64,000 nt of DNA, taken from NCBI GenBank assembly GCA_964514385.1, contig CAZEQJ010000011.1, positions 52,722-116,721 on the forward strand, written 5' to 3'. The translations under genes and the position numbers were made by a program. Below the pieces are notes generated by a model. The model made no database searches and was not told the DNA's origin. It worked only from the letters and a program-made list of their open reading frames with translations. Within the stretch, counting starts at the first letter, position 1, and every line of letters starts with the position of its first letter. Origin of the DNA: CAZEQJ01 sp964514385. Lineage in GTDB: Bacteria; Bacteroidota; Bacteroidia; Cytophagales; Cyclobacteriaceae. This document shows, piece by piece, positions 29,062 to 38,062 of this stretch.

Positions 29062-29422
29062 GCTGAATGATTTTATGAAGTTGATCGTCTTTTACCGGTT
29101 TGGTAATCCAGCCGGTGGCGCCAGCTGAACGTGCCTCATTTTTGAGGGCATCCTGAGATTCTGTTGTCAGTACCAGTATAGGCAGGTATTTCATCCATTC
29201 ATCCGCTGAACTGCGAACGGCATGAATGAGTTGTATACCATTCATATTGGGCATGTTGAGATCGGTAATAATCAGGTCCACCTGATGCTCCTGAAGAAGC
29301 TTTAGTGCCTCTGCACCATCCTGACCCAGGGTAGTCTGATACCCAAAATTTTCCAGGCTGCAGGAAAGTGCTGTCCGTATACTCAGACTGTCGTCCACCA
29401 GCATTACCCGAAGTCCGCTCAT
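29048..29422 (-). CDS. cheY: Chemotaxis response regulator CheY
   Basis: A 124-residue stand-alone receiver domain. Acidic pocket Asp10-Asp11, phospho-acceptor Asp54 (IITDLNMPNMNG), Thr86 and Lys108 (TKPV) are all present. It overlaps the STAS gene upstream (ATGA) and cheA downstream. In a bacterium of this group, without obvious flagellar genes here, the output is more likely gliding motility or another machinery than a flagellar switch; that is inference. Confidence 0.95.
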   Translation of the reverse strand: MSGLRVMLVDDSLSIRTALSCSLENFGYQTTLGQDGAEALKLLQEHQVDLIITDLNMPNMNGIQLIHAVRSSADEWMKYLPILVLTTESQDALKNEARSAGATGWITKPVKDDQLHKIIQRVIR

Positions 29423-29727
29423 GATGAAAAAATATTTAAACCAGACATCTCAAGCATTTTTTCTGATTCTTCCGAAAGGAAAAATTTATAGGAAATAAAT
29501 TTTTTATCCTTTTTCCCTTGTTTTTCAAGCGCCAGAAAGCATTGTGTAAAAGCCAGATCCATTTTAACATTGGGTTCGCTGGTGAAGTCGATGAATTTCA
29601 CGAGAGGGTACAGCTTTTTTAGCTCATCGAGGAACTGTGAAAGCTCACTGATGGTGAGATCACCCCTGATATTGAGCTGCTTGCGCTTGCTGTTTGTTTT
29701 ATGGTCAACCACATCAATTTTAGCCAT
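29419..29727 (-). CDS. STAS-domain-like protein, first gene of the che operon
   Basis: From the ATG at 29727 the protein has 102 residues and begins MAKIDVVDHK. The segment LNIRGDLTISELSQFLDELKK followed by VKFIDFTSEPNVKMDLAF resembles a STAS fold (beta strand, helix, beta strand ending in D-F-T). The position usually held by the phosphorylatable Ser/Thr is not clear. Stop and cheY start overlap (ATGA), implying coupled expression. STAS proteins relay signals by binding partners; the partner here is unknown. Confidence 0.7.
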   Translation of the reverse strand: MAKIDVVDHKTNSKRKQLNIRGDLTISELSQFLDELKKLYPLVKFIDFTSEPNVKMDLAFTQCFLALEKQGKKDKKFISYKFFLSEESEKMLEMSGLNIFSS

Positions 29728-30004
29728 GACACACCTGCTTTTACACAAATGTGATGATCAGGCTGAACACTAAAAATCAATATGAAAGCTGTTTCTATCT
29801 GATGTATTTTTAAACGAATATTTTCAGTATTTACATTCCGGAATATGGTTTAGGCCTTATGAACGGGTCTAATGGTAAAAGGCTAAGATGTAATGGGTGG
29901 TTTAAATCTGAATATTTTAACTGAAAGGAATACTTATGCGTGAAAAATTACGCAATAGTGGTTGAATACTTCAAGGAGTTTTCTACTATCTACCTGAAAT
30001 AAAG

Positions 30005-30958
30005 CTATTGTTTTGTCTCTTCGGTCAATTCAACAATCTGATGAATAATCTCGTCCAGCTTGAGGGATGATTGCCTGAGGGCATTTATGATCTGCGCCAC
30101 ATCGCTGTTGAGCTCATTTTCATTGAGCAGATGTATCAGGCCAATGATACTCGCTACAGGACCTCGTATTTTATGTGACTGCAGATGTGCTATCTCAGCC
30201 AGACGCTGACTTTTGGACTCCAGCTGCTCCTCGTACCTTTTGCGATAAGTGATATCCTGAAAATAAACCGAAAGTCCAGATGGCGAGGGGAAACAGGATA
30301 CCATAAAATGTTTGTCCAGTGGCCCGTAATATGAGTCGAAATTTCGGCGCTCCTGAGTCCTCATTGCCTCCTTGTAATTAAATTCAAAATCTGTGCCGAC
30401 AGCCGCTGGAAACTCCTTCCACACATTCTGGTTGATCAGATCAGCCCGGCGCCTCAGCAGCAGGTTTTCACTGGCTTTATTCAGGTAGGTGAAGTTAAAG
30501 TTCGTGTCCAGGCTAAAAAAACCATCCGTAATCCGCTCAAAAATAGTTTCCAGAGCCTGCTTCGTTTCAATTTGCATGATTTCTTCTATCTCACGCAGGT
30601 CCGTAGCGTCATGTCCAACTGATAAAATGATCTTTACTTCCGTTTCTTCGGGAGGTATAATGCCAAAAAACTCCCATTCCGTGATGAAATATTCACCCGG
30701 TTTGCCTGGGTGAGGTTTTCGGATGTCGAGTCTTACCGAATTTGCCCGTCTGATCATACATGCATAAGCGGCCTCATTACATTTATCGATATCGTCCGGG
30801 TGGAGTGTACTTGTATAAGGCTTACCGATGAGCTCCTCTTCGGTAAACCCAAAGGTTTGGAGAAAATGTTCGTTGCAGTAGGTATAGTTACCATCCAGAT
30901 CAGTAGAAACAACATAATATTTAGTGGATTTTTTAAGTGAATCCAGAAATGACTGCAT
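30005..30958 (-). CDS. Tandem PAS protein ending in a histidine dimerisation helix (no ATPase)
   Basis: A 317-residue soluble protein. PAS 1 spans about residues 10-120 (YCNEHFLQTFGFTEEELIGK), PAS 2 about residues 130-240 (GFFSLDTNFNFTYLNKASE). The last 70 residues form a dimerisation/phospho-transfer-like hairpin with LQSHKIRGPVASIIGL, in which His is in the place of the phospho-acceptor. The protein ends without any HATPase domain. It lies on the same strand about 280 bp upstream of the chemotaxis operon and may feed into it. Confidence 0.85.
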   Translation of the reverse strand: MQSFLDSLKKSTKYYVVSTDLDGNYTYCNEHFLQTFGFTEEELIGKPYTSTLHPDDIDKCNEAAYACMIRRANSVRLDIRKPHPGKPGEYFITEWEFFGIIPPEETEVKIILSVGHDATDLREIEEIMQIETKQALETIFERITDGFFSLDTNFNFTYLNKASENLLLRRRADLINQNVWKEFPAAVGTDFEFNYKEAMRTQERRNFDSYYGPLDKHFMVSCFPSPSGLSVYFQDITYRKRYEEQLESKSQRLAEIAHLQSHKIRGPVASIIGLIHLLNENELNSDVAQIINALRQSSLKLDEIIHQIVELTEETKQ

Positions 30959-31078
30959 ACGAGGTGGTTAATAGTATGTTCTTAAAGTAAAACAAAAAAT
31001 ATCTGATATCAAATGTTTATTGCCACCAGTTACCCCTATATTTTTCTCCGGGGTTGTTATGATCTCATAAGGCAGTTT

Positions 31079-31753
31079 TCAGAATGCTATCACATTCTCC
31101 GGGCTTCTGCCCTGATGGTCCGGGTTGAAAAAATAGTATTTAAATGTCACGGTTTTTCCATCTGGTGAAACAGTAGCATCACGATTGGAAACTGAGCTTA
31201 CCTTACGGTCAAATTCATAAACCGTACGGAAACACATATCGCCGAACATAACAGATGGATCTAAAGGCGTGTCTTCCTTTGCCATATCCTCTTCCATGGA
31301 ACTGCGCATTTCCCTGATATTGCTAAATTCCGATGTGCGGACAAAACTATTTCTTTTGTAGCTGTAAAAATCACGGAATTCAGGATTCTCCTCATTTTCA
31401 TAGACTTTATTTATGCCTCTGTTTAGCGCTTCAACATCCTCAAAATCAAAGCTAAAGGAGATTATCAGGTTTTTTTCGTCTACCGTCAATTGTGTATTAT
31501 TCACTCCCTCCAGACCGTTTAATTCATCGCGCTGACTTTCGAAATCAGACTCCAGTGACGCCATAGGATTTTCGTCTCCCAGATCATCGATATTCATGCC
31601 CATATTTTCCATCATGGCTTTCAACTGGCTCATGTCGATAGCCATGGTAAATACACCTGAGCCATCACGTCTGAGCAATATTCTTTCTTCAATCTGGATG
31701 CACCCGGTCAGCAGTAGTATCGTGGCAAAAAAAACGGTGGTGAGCCTCTTCAT
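31079..31753 (-). CDS. Putative lipoprotein, unknown function
   Basis: A 224-residue protein with signal peptide and lipobox (LLTGC, Cys about residue 17). The start of the mature part, IQIEERILLRRDGSGVFTMAIDMS, resembles lipoproteins of the DUF3153/LppM kind in which a beta strand carries a GSG turn; the match is weak. The central region is strongly acidic. No catalytic motif. It lies alone between the PAS gene and amt. Confidence 0.75.
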   Translation of the reverse strand: MKRLTTVFFATILLLTGCIQIEERILLRRDGSGVFTMAIDMSQLKAMMENMGMNIDDLGDENPMASLESDFESQRDELNGLEGVNNTQLTVDEKNLIISFSFDFEDVEALNRGINKVYENEENPEFRDFYSYKRNSFVRTSEFSNIREMRSSMEEDMAKEDTPLDPSVMFGDMCFRTVYEFDRKVSSVSNRDATVSPDGKTVTFKYYFFNPDHQGRSPENVIAF

Positions 31754-31851
31754 AATTTATTTATCAGATTTTTATATGGTAAATCTAGTAAAAATAATGT
31801 TGTAATATTGATTCCCGCTATTGATCTGCCCGGATGGCATTGTTTAAAAGC

Positions 31852-31877
31852 ATAAAAAAAGGAGCCGAAGCTCCTTT
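31852..31877 (-). terminator. Intrinsic terminator of amt
   Basis: An 8-bp perfect stem (AAAGGAGC / GCTCCTTT) with a CGAA loop, followed on the minus strand by a T-run, immediately after the amt stop. Confidence 0.85.
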
Positions 31878-31880
31878 CCC

Positions 31881-33194
31881 TTATTTATCGTAGATAATTG
31901 TATATCCTCTGATGCCGTGCTCATGACTGTCTAACCCGTTTATTTCATGTTCTTCAGAGACGCGCACGCCCACTGTTTTCTTGAGAACAAAGAAAATAAG
32001 AAACGCTGTAAGAAAAGACACAGCACCATACGCTGCCACTCCGGTCAGCTGATTAACCACCGTATGTTCCGGATTGCTTGAAAAAAGTCCAACGGCGATC
32101 GTACCCCAAACGCCACAGGTCAGGTGCACCGACACAGCTCCTACCACATCATCAAGGTGCAGCATATCCATCAATTTGGCGGAAAACACCACCAGAACGC
32201 CTGCAACACTGCCAATCAGTAACGCCTCCATAGGTGAAATAACATCTGCTCCGGCTGTAATGCCGACCAGCCCGGCCAGAATACCATTCAGCATCATACC
32301 GAGGTCAAGTCGTTTAAATTGGGCCCATGCTGCAAGAAACCCAAATAAACCACCGGCACATGCACCCAGCGTAGTATTGACAAGCACGAGTGAAGTGGCT
32401 CCGGGATCGGCGGATAATACTGATCCACCATTGAACCCAAACCAGCCCAGCCAGAGTAAAAAGACTCCGATGACAGCCAATGGCACCGAAGAACCGGGCT
32501 GATCCACTACCTTACCATTCACATATTTGCCAAGGCGAGGCCCGATTACCATTACACCTGCAAGGGCTCCCCATCCACCTACCGAGTGGACCAGGGTAGA
32601 TCCGGCAAAATCATAAAAGCCCAGATCCTGCAACCAGCCTCCACCCCATTTCCAGCTGCCCAGAATTGGATAAACTACGCCCACATAAACAATGGTGAAG
32701 AACATATAGGCTGTAATCTTAACACGCTCAGCAATAGCCCCGCTGACGATAGTTGCAGCTGTTGCCGCAAACATGGCCTGAAACAGAAAATCTGTCCAGT
32801 AAGTGTAGCCGCCTTCGGCATACGCCACTGAGTTTCCATCTTCCGGAAGGGTAATCCCAAATCCGGCAAATCCTACGAAACCATTAAATTCTCCCGGATA
32901 CATAAGATGGAACCCGCAAATAAAATACGTGAGGATGCCGATAATCGGAGTGATCGTGTTTTTGAATAATATGTTAACCGTATTCTTGGATTGCCCAAAG
33001 CCGGCTTCTACCCCTGCAAAACCCAGGTGCATAATAAAAACCAATCCTGTAGCAAGCATCATCCAAACATTATTAGCTGTAAACAGCCCCTGGGATATGG
33101 CAGCTGAAATCTCTTCCAGATTGATGTCTGCAGAGGCTCCCTGAACGCTACCGGCGAGTTCAAAATAAAATTTTGTTAAGATTGAATCATTCAT
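31881..33194 (-). CDS. amt: Ammonium transporter Amt
   Basis: About 437 residues from the ATG at 33194, with eleven or so membrane helices. Family features include MLATGLVFIMHLGFAGVEAGF, DFAGSTLVHSVGGWGALAG with the first pore His, and SVHLTCGVWGTIAVG with the second. It conducts ammonium across the inner membrane. An in-frame start 33 bp upstream exists but would put a charged tail before the usual N-terminus. No glnK/glnB gene is adjacent, which is a common partner elsewhere. Confidence 0.95.
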   Translation of the reverse strand: MNDSILTKFYFELAGSVQGASADINLEEISAAISQGLFTANNVWMMLATGLVFIMHLGFAGVEAGFGQSKNTVNILFKNTITPIIGILTYFICGFHLMYPGEFNGFVGFAGFGITLPEDGNSVAYAEGGYTYWTDFLFQAMFAATAATIVSGAIAERVKITAYMFFTIVYVGVVYPILGSWKWGGGWLQDLGFYDFAGSTLVHSVGGWGALAGVMVIGPRLGKYVNGKVVDQPGSSVPLAVIGVFLLWLGWFGFNGGSVLSADPGATSLVLVNTTLGACAGGLFGFLAAWAQFKRLDLGMMLNGILAGLVGITAGADVISPMEALLIGSVAGVLVVFSAKLMDMLHLDDVVGAVSVHLTCGVWGTIAVGLFSSNPEHTVVNQLTGVAAYGAVSFLTAFLIFFVLKKTVGVRVSEEHEINGLDSHEHGIRGYTIIYDK

Positions 33195-33524
33195 AAATAA
33201 ACGCTTGATATAGTTTCGTAATACCAAATAAGAAACCGCGAATAAAATGAATCGAGCTGATAAATAAAAATATTACATCTAATGATTGCGGGTTGAAATG
33301 AATATTAGGCTAATAAAAATATGATTTCTTTAAAGAATATTAAATGAAAAACTGTTTACATTAAATAATTCGTAATTCAAAAGCACTCAATTCCATACTA
33401 TTAAGAAAAATATAATTATGATGAATGGTAAAAAATTTACCTTTCAGTATCCTTTAATCTTCCGGGTGCGGAGAATCAAGAATGCAATATTTATCGTATA
33501 TATGGATACTTAATAATTTTTATC
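33195..33524. other. AT-rich intergenic region
   Basis: About 330 bp between the divergent amt and small membrane protein genes. It is AT-rich and must hold both promoters, but I see no clear box pair, repeat or small ORF. Confidence 0.5.
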
Positions 33525-33710
33525 ATGAAAGATTCAATCAATAAATCAGACCCTACTGCCAACGCTTTTTACGGATTAGGATTTATCGGTGCTGCTATCT
33601 ACTATATTTCGACAGCAACAGGTTTCTGGATGGGTGTATTGGGGTTTCTCAAGGCGATCGTTTGGCCTGTATTTTTTGTATATGAAACCTTTAGATATTT
33701 AGGGGTTTAA
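33525..33710 (+). CDS. Small hydrophobic protein, unknown function
   Basis: A 61-residue ORF with two hydrophobic stretches (about residues 15-33 and 35-55) separated by a short polar turn, so possibly a two-helix membrane hairpin. The Gly/aromatic pattern looks like real protein. No named family recognised. It converges with the gene at 33724. Confidence 0.6.
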   Translation: MKDSINKSDPTANAFYGLGFIGAAIYYISTATGFWMGVLGFLKAIVWPVFFVYETFRYLGV

Positions 33711-33723
33711 CGGCATATACATG

Positions 33724-34350
33724 TTACCGGTCATGTATCCCTTTACCTTCCCGTATGGCGGGCATGTATTTTTTAATTCGGGAGGTTCGGGTGGCTGATT
33801 GCCGTGCAGCAGAAAAATATAGTAAATATCCGCGCTGACGACCCGGAGTGAGCCTGTCGAAGGCATGTCGAAAATCCTCATCCTCCCGCATGATGTCCAC
33901 CAACTCCTGTGGATATGGCATGGCTGAAGTATTTTTATCGACCTGCCGGCCTTCCTTTTCCAACTGAACTGCCTGAACGATCAACCGCATTACAGCCGAC
34001 TTTACATCGTATAACTGTTCTATATCGGTGATCTTCAATATTCTTTCGGCGTGGCTGTTTTCTCCCTGCTTTTCGAGCAAAGCCATGGGGTCTTTTAGCA
34101 AAGCACCTTTGAAAAAACTCATGGCACAATATTCCTTAAATGCACTGATGAGAAGTACATTTTTACCCTGAAAAGTATAACATGGAACACCCCATTTACT
34201 GGTTTCTGTTAATTCAGATGCATTTGCCATTTCACGCATCAGCAATAATTCTTCCCTCCACCGGTGTACTTTACAGTCTGGCGTATCAAACAATGAACAT
34301 CTTCCGCATCCGCGGACCAGATAATCCTGCACTGATTTTACCATCGCCAT
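33724..34350 (-). CDS. DUF1801/YdeI family protein
   Basis: A 208-residue protein. The middle (ELTETSKWGVPCYTFQGKNV and the later CAMSFFKGALLKDP) matches the DUF1801 fold, and the C-terminal half (DRLTPGRQRGYLLYFSAARQ, SATRTSRIKKY) matches the bacteriocin/OmpD-associated YdeI family. The N-terminus has a Cys-rich stretch (GCGRCSLFDTPDC) that could bind metal. Function is not established. Start at 34350 or two codons in. Confidence 0.82.
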   Translation of the reverse strand: MAMVKSVQDYLVRGCGRCSLFDTPDCKVHRWREELLLMREMANASELTETSKWGVPCYTFQGKNVLLISAFKEYCAMSFFKGALLKDPMALLEKQGENSHAERILKITDIEQLYDVKSAVMRLIVQAVQLEKEGRQVDKNTSAMPYPQELVDIMREDEDFRHAFDRLTPGRQRGYLLYFSAARQSATRTSRIKKYMPAIREGKGIHDR

Positions 34351-34508
34351 AAAACATATAAATTCAGATGAAGCAAAAACTTAAATGCAAACAACACATC
34401 AGAAATATTGATACCTGCTGACATGATTTGCATCATTCGACAAGCGCCGTTTACTGCCGAAATTTACAATTATTAAATCATTTTTTTCTCGCATTACAAA
34501 ATACCGCA

Positions 34509-37037
34509 ATGGCTACAGAAACGAAAACTATGTTCACCCGTGAGGAGGTGACCGCTTCGGCGTTGGAATATTTTAACGGAGATGAGCTAGCAGCCACTAC
34601 ATGGGTCAACAAATATGCATTGCAGGGCGGACCCGGACAATGGCTGGAAGCGACACCTGATGATATGCACAGGAGAATGGCAAGGGAATTTTTCAGGGTT
34701 GAAAAGAAATACAGCAGAATAAATACCAATACGCTGAGTGATTATGGTAAATCTAGGAGGGACATGACAGAGGAGGTAATATTTCAACTTTTCCGAAACT
34801 TCCGGTATATCATACCTCAGGGAAGTGTAATGGCGCTGCTTGGAAATCCTGATATGATCGGATCCCTCTCCAATTGTGTTGTTATCCCGGCCCCATACGA
34901 CTCATATGGTGGTATTTTTCGCAATGACCAGCAATTGGCGCAGCTATGCAAACGACGATGCGGTGTAGGCTTTGACCTTTCGACTCTGCGTCCAAAAGGA
35001 GTAAAAGTGGCAAATGCTGCCGGCACTTCAAGTGGTGTGGTATCGTTTATGGAGCGCTTTTCCAATACGACCCGGGAGGTGAGCCAGAACGGTCGGCGTG
35101 GTGCGCTTATGCTCACCATGGACGTTCGACATCCCAACATCTCAGAATTTATAGAGGTAAAACAAGACCTGAGTAAGGTAACCGGCGCTAATATATCGGT
35201 GCGTATCTCGGATGCATTCATGAAAGCCGTAGAAGAGGATGGTATGTTTGACCAGCAGTGGCCGATCGATAGTGAATCACCAGTAATCCAACAACAGGTA
35301 CATGCGCGTGAACTGTGGAATAAGATCATCAAAGCCGCCCATAATACTGCCGAGCCGGGTATTATTTTCTGGGACCGCCAACATAATTATTCCACTTCGA
35401 GCCTGTACCCCGGATATAGAAATGAATCCACAAATCCATGTTCGGAGATCGCCATGCAGGGAGGAGACTCCTGCCGACTTATGGCCCTCAACCTATATTC
35501 TTTTGTAAAAAACCCATTTACCTCCGAGGCTTATTTTGATATGGAACAATTTTATCAGATTGCCTATGAAGCGCAGCGTCTGATGGATGATCTGGTGGAT
35601 CTGGAGCTGGAGTCCGTAGAACGGATCATAAACAAAATACAAAACGATCCGGAGCCTGACCACATCAAAGCGGTGGAACTGGAAACATGGAAAATGCTCT
35701 ATGAAAATGGGAAAAACGGCCGGCGGACCGGACTGGGATTTACAGCCCTTGCAGATACACTTGCCGCATTGAACATAAAATTTGATAGCGAAACTTCTCT
35801 CCAGACTATTGAGAAGATTATGCACACAAAATGCCTTGCTGAATTTGACAGTTCCACCGACATGGCCATTGAAAGAGGGGCCTTCACTAGCTTTGATCCT
35901 GAAACGGAGAGAAAATCGGCATTTATTGAAATGCTGGAACAGGAGTTTCCCGCATTATATGAACGTATGATGGCAAATGGCCGAAGAAACATCTCTATCA
36001 GCACCGTAGCCCCAACAGGTAGTGTTAGTCTGCTGGCCCGGACCTCTTCCGGAATCGAACCTGTATTTATGCTTTCCTATAAACGCAGAAGAAAGATCAT
36101 GGAAGGTTCAGATGCTGTTGTGAGCTTTACTGATGATACCGGCGATCGGTGGGAGGAATTTGATGTTTATCACCCTAAGCTCAAACAATGGATGGCATTA
36201 TATCCTGAAAAGTCAGTGGAACAAAGCCCTTATCATGGTGCAACTGCCGGCGAAATTGACTGGAAAAGGCGGATAGAAATACAGGGAGTAATTCAGAAAT
36301 ACGTAACGCATTCCATTTCATCTACAATCAACCTGCCGGAAGATACGGATATCCTGACTGTAGATAAGATATACCGTGAGGCATGGCGAAAAGGACTAAA
36401 GGGTATCACCGTATACCGGGATGGCTCGCGTTCAGGCGTGCTTATTAAGGCAGATAAGCCTTCTGATAACGAGGTAGGTATTGTGGAGACATTTGCCCCA
36501 AAGCGACCTAAAGAACTGACCGCTCGTATCGTAAGGTTTCGTAACGAAAGCGAAAACTGGATGGCTTTTGTAGGCCTGCTGAATGAACGCCCGTATGAAA
36601 TATTCACCGGTCGTGCAGAAGATTCGTTTGCACTTCCAGGCTATGTAAACGAAGGCTGGATCATTAAAAGCCGCGACAAAAAAAACAGAAGCCGGTATGA
36701 TTTCCGATATGTCGACAGCCAGGGGTATAATGTAAATATTGAAGGACTTTCCCGGTCTTTTGATCAGGAATACTGGAATTACGCAAAGCTGATCTCCGGA
36801 ATATTGCGGCACGGTATGCCTATTTCTGATGTCATTCACCTTATAGATAACCTGCACTTCGATAAAAATCATATCAACACATGGAAAAATGGAGTGAACC
36901 GCGCCCTTCGCTCATTTGTGCCTGATGGCACTGTAAGCAGGGATCATGTATGCCCAGGCTGCGGTGATAATGATGGCCTGATATATGAGGAAGGTTGCCT
37001 GAAATGCAAAAGCTGCGGACACACTACCTGTAGTTAA
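34509..37037 (+). CDS. Adenosylcobalamin-dependent (class II) ribonucleoside-diphosphate reductase
   Basis: About 842 residues from the ATG at 34509 (MATETKTMFTREEV); an in-frame ATG at 34428 would add a tail not typical of the family. The enzyme reduces ribonucleotides to deoxyribonucleotides using a B12 radical. Visible are the N-terminal redox Cys in LSNCVVIP, the radical-site Cys in NPCSEIAM, and the RDGSRSGVL motif. A TSCPD-like domain follows (about residues 660-740), and the C-terminus is a zinc-ribbon-like CPGCGDN...CKSCGHTTC. No cobalamin riboswitch consensus was seen upstream. Confidence 0.94.
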   Translation: MATETKTMFTREEVTASALEYFNGDELAATTWVNKYALQGGPGQWLEATPDDMHRRMAREFFRVEKKYSRINTNTLSDYGKSRRDMTEEVIFQLFRNFRYIIPQGSVMALLGNPDMIGSLSNCVVIPAPYDSYGGIFRNDQQLAQLCKRRCGVGFDLSTLRPKGVKVANAAGTSSGVVSFMERFSNTTREVSQNGRRGALMLTMDVRHPNISEFIEVKQDLSKVTGANISVRISDAFMKAVEEDGMFDQQWPIDSESPVIQQQVHARELWNKIIKAAHNTAEPGIIFWDRQHNYSTSSLYPGYRNESTNPCSEIAMQGGDSCRLMALNLYSFVKNPFTSEAYFDMEQFYQIAYEAQRLMDDLVDLELESVERIINKIQNDPEPDHIKAVELETWKMLYENGKNGRRTGLGFTALADTLAALNIKFDSETSLQTIEKIMHTKCLAEFDSSTDMAIERGAFTSFDPETERKSAFIEMLEQEFPALYERMMANGRRNISISTVAPTGSVSLLARTSSGIEPVFMLSYKRRRKIMEGSDAVVSFTDDTGDRWEEFDVYHPKLKQWMALYPEKSVEQSPYHGATAGEIDWKRRIEIQGVIQKYVTHSISSTINLPEDTDILTVDKIYREAWRKGLKGITVYRDGSRSGVLIKADKPSDNEVGIVETFAPKRPKELTARIVRFRNESENWMAFVGLLNERPYEIFTGRAEDSFALPGYVNEGWIIKSRDKKNRSRYDFRYVDSQGYNVNIEGLSRSFDQEYWNYAKLISGILRHGMPISDVIHLIDNLHFDKNHINTWKNGVNRALRSFVPDGTVSRDHVCPGCGDNDGLIYEEGCLKCKSCGHTTCS

Positions 37038-37196
37038 ATAGATTTAATTATTTAATTTAAAAATTGAACAATTCTAATATTTTATAATTTATTTAATTTA
37101 ATTATAAAATTATCTGTATTAATATTATTAAAAAGAAGAATAAGTCGTTATGTTCGCACTCAAACGAACGTTTAAGAATTATTTTATAGAAAAAGT

Positions 37197-37802
37197 ATGA
37201 AGTCAGAAACTATTAAAATACAAGGAGACGATCTGTCGGAGATGCGACAGTTTTACCAGGACGAACTGGACAAAACCCTGCGTAGAATGCAGCATATCAA
37301 GAATGTGTTGGAGCAACTGGGTGTACCAGAAAAAAATATTCAGATTCAGGTAACTCAAACTACTTCTCCAGAGGAAAAAACTACCGTAAAAACCCAAAAA
37401 TCACCGGCAACTTCAACCGGCAAACGTCGGGGAAGACCATCAAAGAGCGCAGCACAAAAACCTCCGAAAGCTGCTAAAGCAATTAAAAAAGCTCCTGCTA
37501 AAGGTAAAAGAGGACCTAAAGGTGTATGGGAAGAGGTGATTGAAGAAAGATTGAAAACACTGGATAAGCCGCTTACTTACGAGGAACTTACTGATGCCGT
37601 AATGGCGCACAAAAAGCTACCGGAAAGCAAGCGTAAAAATACCAAACAGGCAATAGTAAACGTAATCTTCAGATTGCGTAAGCAAAACAGGATTATTGAC
37701 ACCTTTTCAAGCGGTGGCAGAGAAAAATACATCGCCCTGCAGGACTGGATGGAGGGTGAAGGCCTCGTTAAAGACCAATACGTCCAAAAAATATCGGCTT
37801 AA
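37197..37802 (+). CDS. AT-hook DNA-binding protein with C-terminal winged-helix-like domain
   Basis: A 201-residue basic protein in three parts: an N-terminal coiled coil (about residues 10-50), a Lys/Pro/Ala-rich linker with AT-hook-like GKRRGRPSK and GKRGPKG, and a C-terminal domain of about 85 residues (KPLTYEELTDAVMAHKKLPE, then IVNVIFRLRKQNRI) resembling a winged helix of the HARE-HTH or linker-histone type. It is probably a chromosomal DNA-binding protein, by composition. The long AT-rich stretch before it (37038-37196) may carry its promoter. A strong terminator follows. Confidence 0.75.
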   Translation: MKSETIKIQGDDLSEMRQFYQDELDKTLRRMQHIKNVLEQLGVPEKNIQIQVTQTTSPEEKTTVKTQKSPATSTGKRRGRPSKSAAQKPPKAAKAIKKAPAKGKRGPKGVWEEVIEERLKTLDKPLTYEELTDAVMAHKKLPESKRKNTKQAIVNVIFRLRKQNRIIDTFSSGGREKYIALQDWMEGEGLVKDQYVQKISA

Positions 37803-37806
37803 AAAT

Positions 37807-37834
37807 AAAAAACCCTCCAATCGGAGGGTTTTTT
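37807..37834. terminator. Bidirectional intrinsic terminator
   Basis: A 12-bp perfect stem (AAAAAACCCTCC / GGAGGGTTTTTT) with an AATC loop between two convergent genes; A- and T-runs on both sides allow termination on either strand. Confidence 0.88.
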
Positions 37835-37835
37835 G

Positions 37836-38036
37836 TTAGTTTTCAAGCGTACTAACCTTGTGCTCCAGCACCTTGATGTGATCAATTGCATCTTTGAGCA
37901 TCACACGTTGTGAGCTAAACTGCTCTTTCAAATACGCCATTTCATTACGCAACTCACGTATCGTAGATTCATATTCAGAACGCATCTTTTTCATCAGATG
38001 CCTTTCATTTTCCAACTCATGCTTTAAATCTGTCAT
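37836..38036 (-). CDS. Small coiled-coil protein
   Basis: A 66-residue protein predicted to be one continuous coiled coil (heptad-like Leu/Met/Val spacing, high Glu/Lys/Arg), beginning MTDLKHELENERHLMKK. It lies 26 bp downstream of the 38063-38491 gene on the same strand and ends at the shared terminator. No named family recognised. Confidence 0.65.
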   Translation of the reverse strand: MTDLKHELENERHLMKKMRSEYESTIRELRNEMAYLKEQFSSQRVMLKDAIDHIKVLEHKVSTLEN

Positions 38037-38062
38037 CTCAGATACCCGATTGGAAAATGCTT

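Noticed and set aside
33711..33740. Inverted repeat ATACATG / CATGTAT between convergent genes as a terminator
   Set aside because: AT-rich 7-bp stem without T-run; it also extends into the end of the next gene, so it is weak as a terminator.
34428..34508. N-terminal extension of the class II ribonucleotide reductase
   Set aside because: In frame and open, but the family usually starts near the ATG at 34509, and the extension looks like leader DNA.
34351..34508. Possible cobalamin riboswitch before the B12-dependent reductase
   Set aside because: No B12-box (GCCACTG-like) sequence or suitable stem set was found in the leader.
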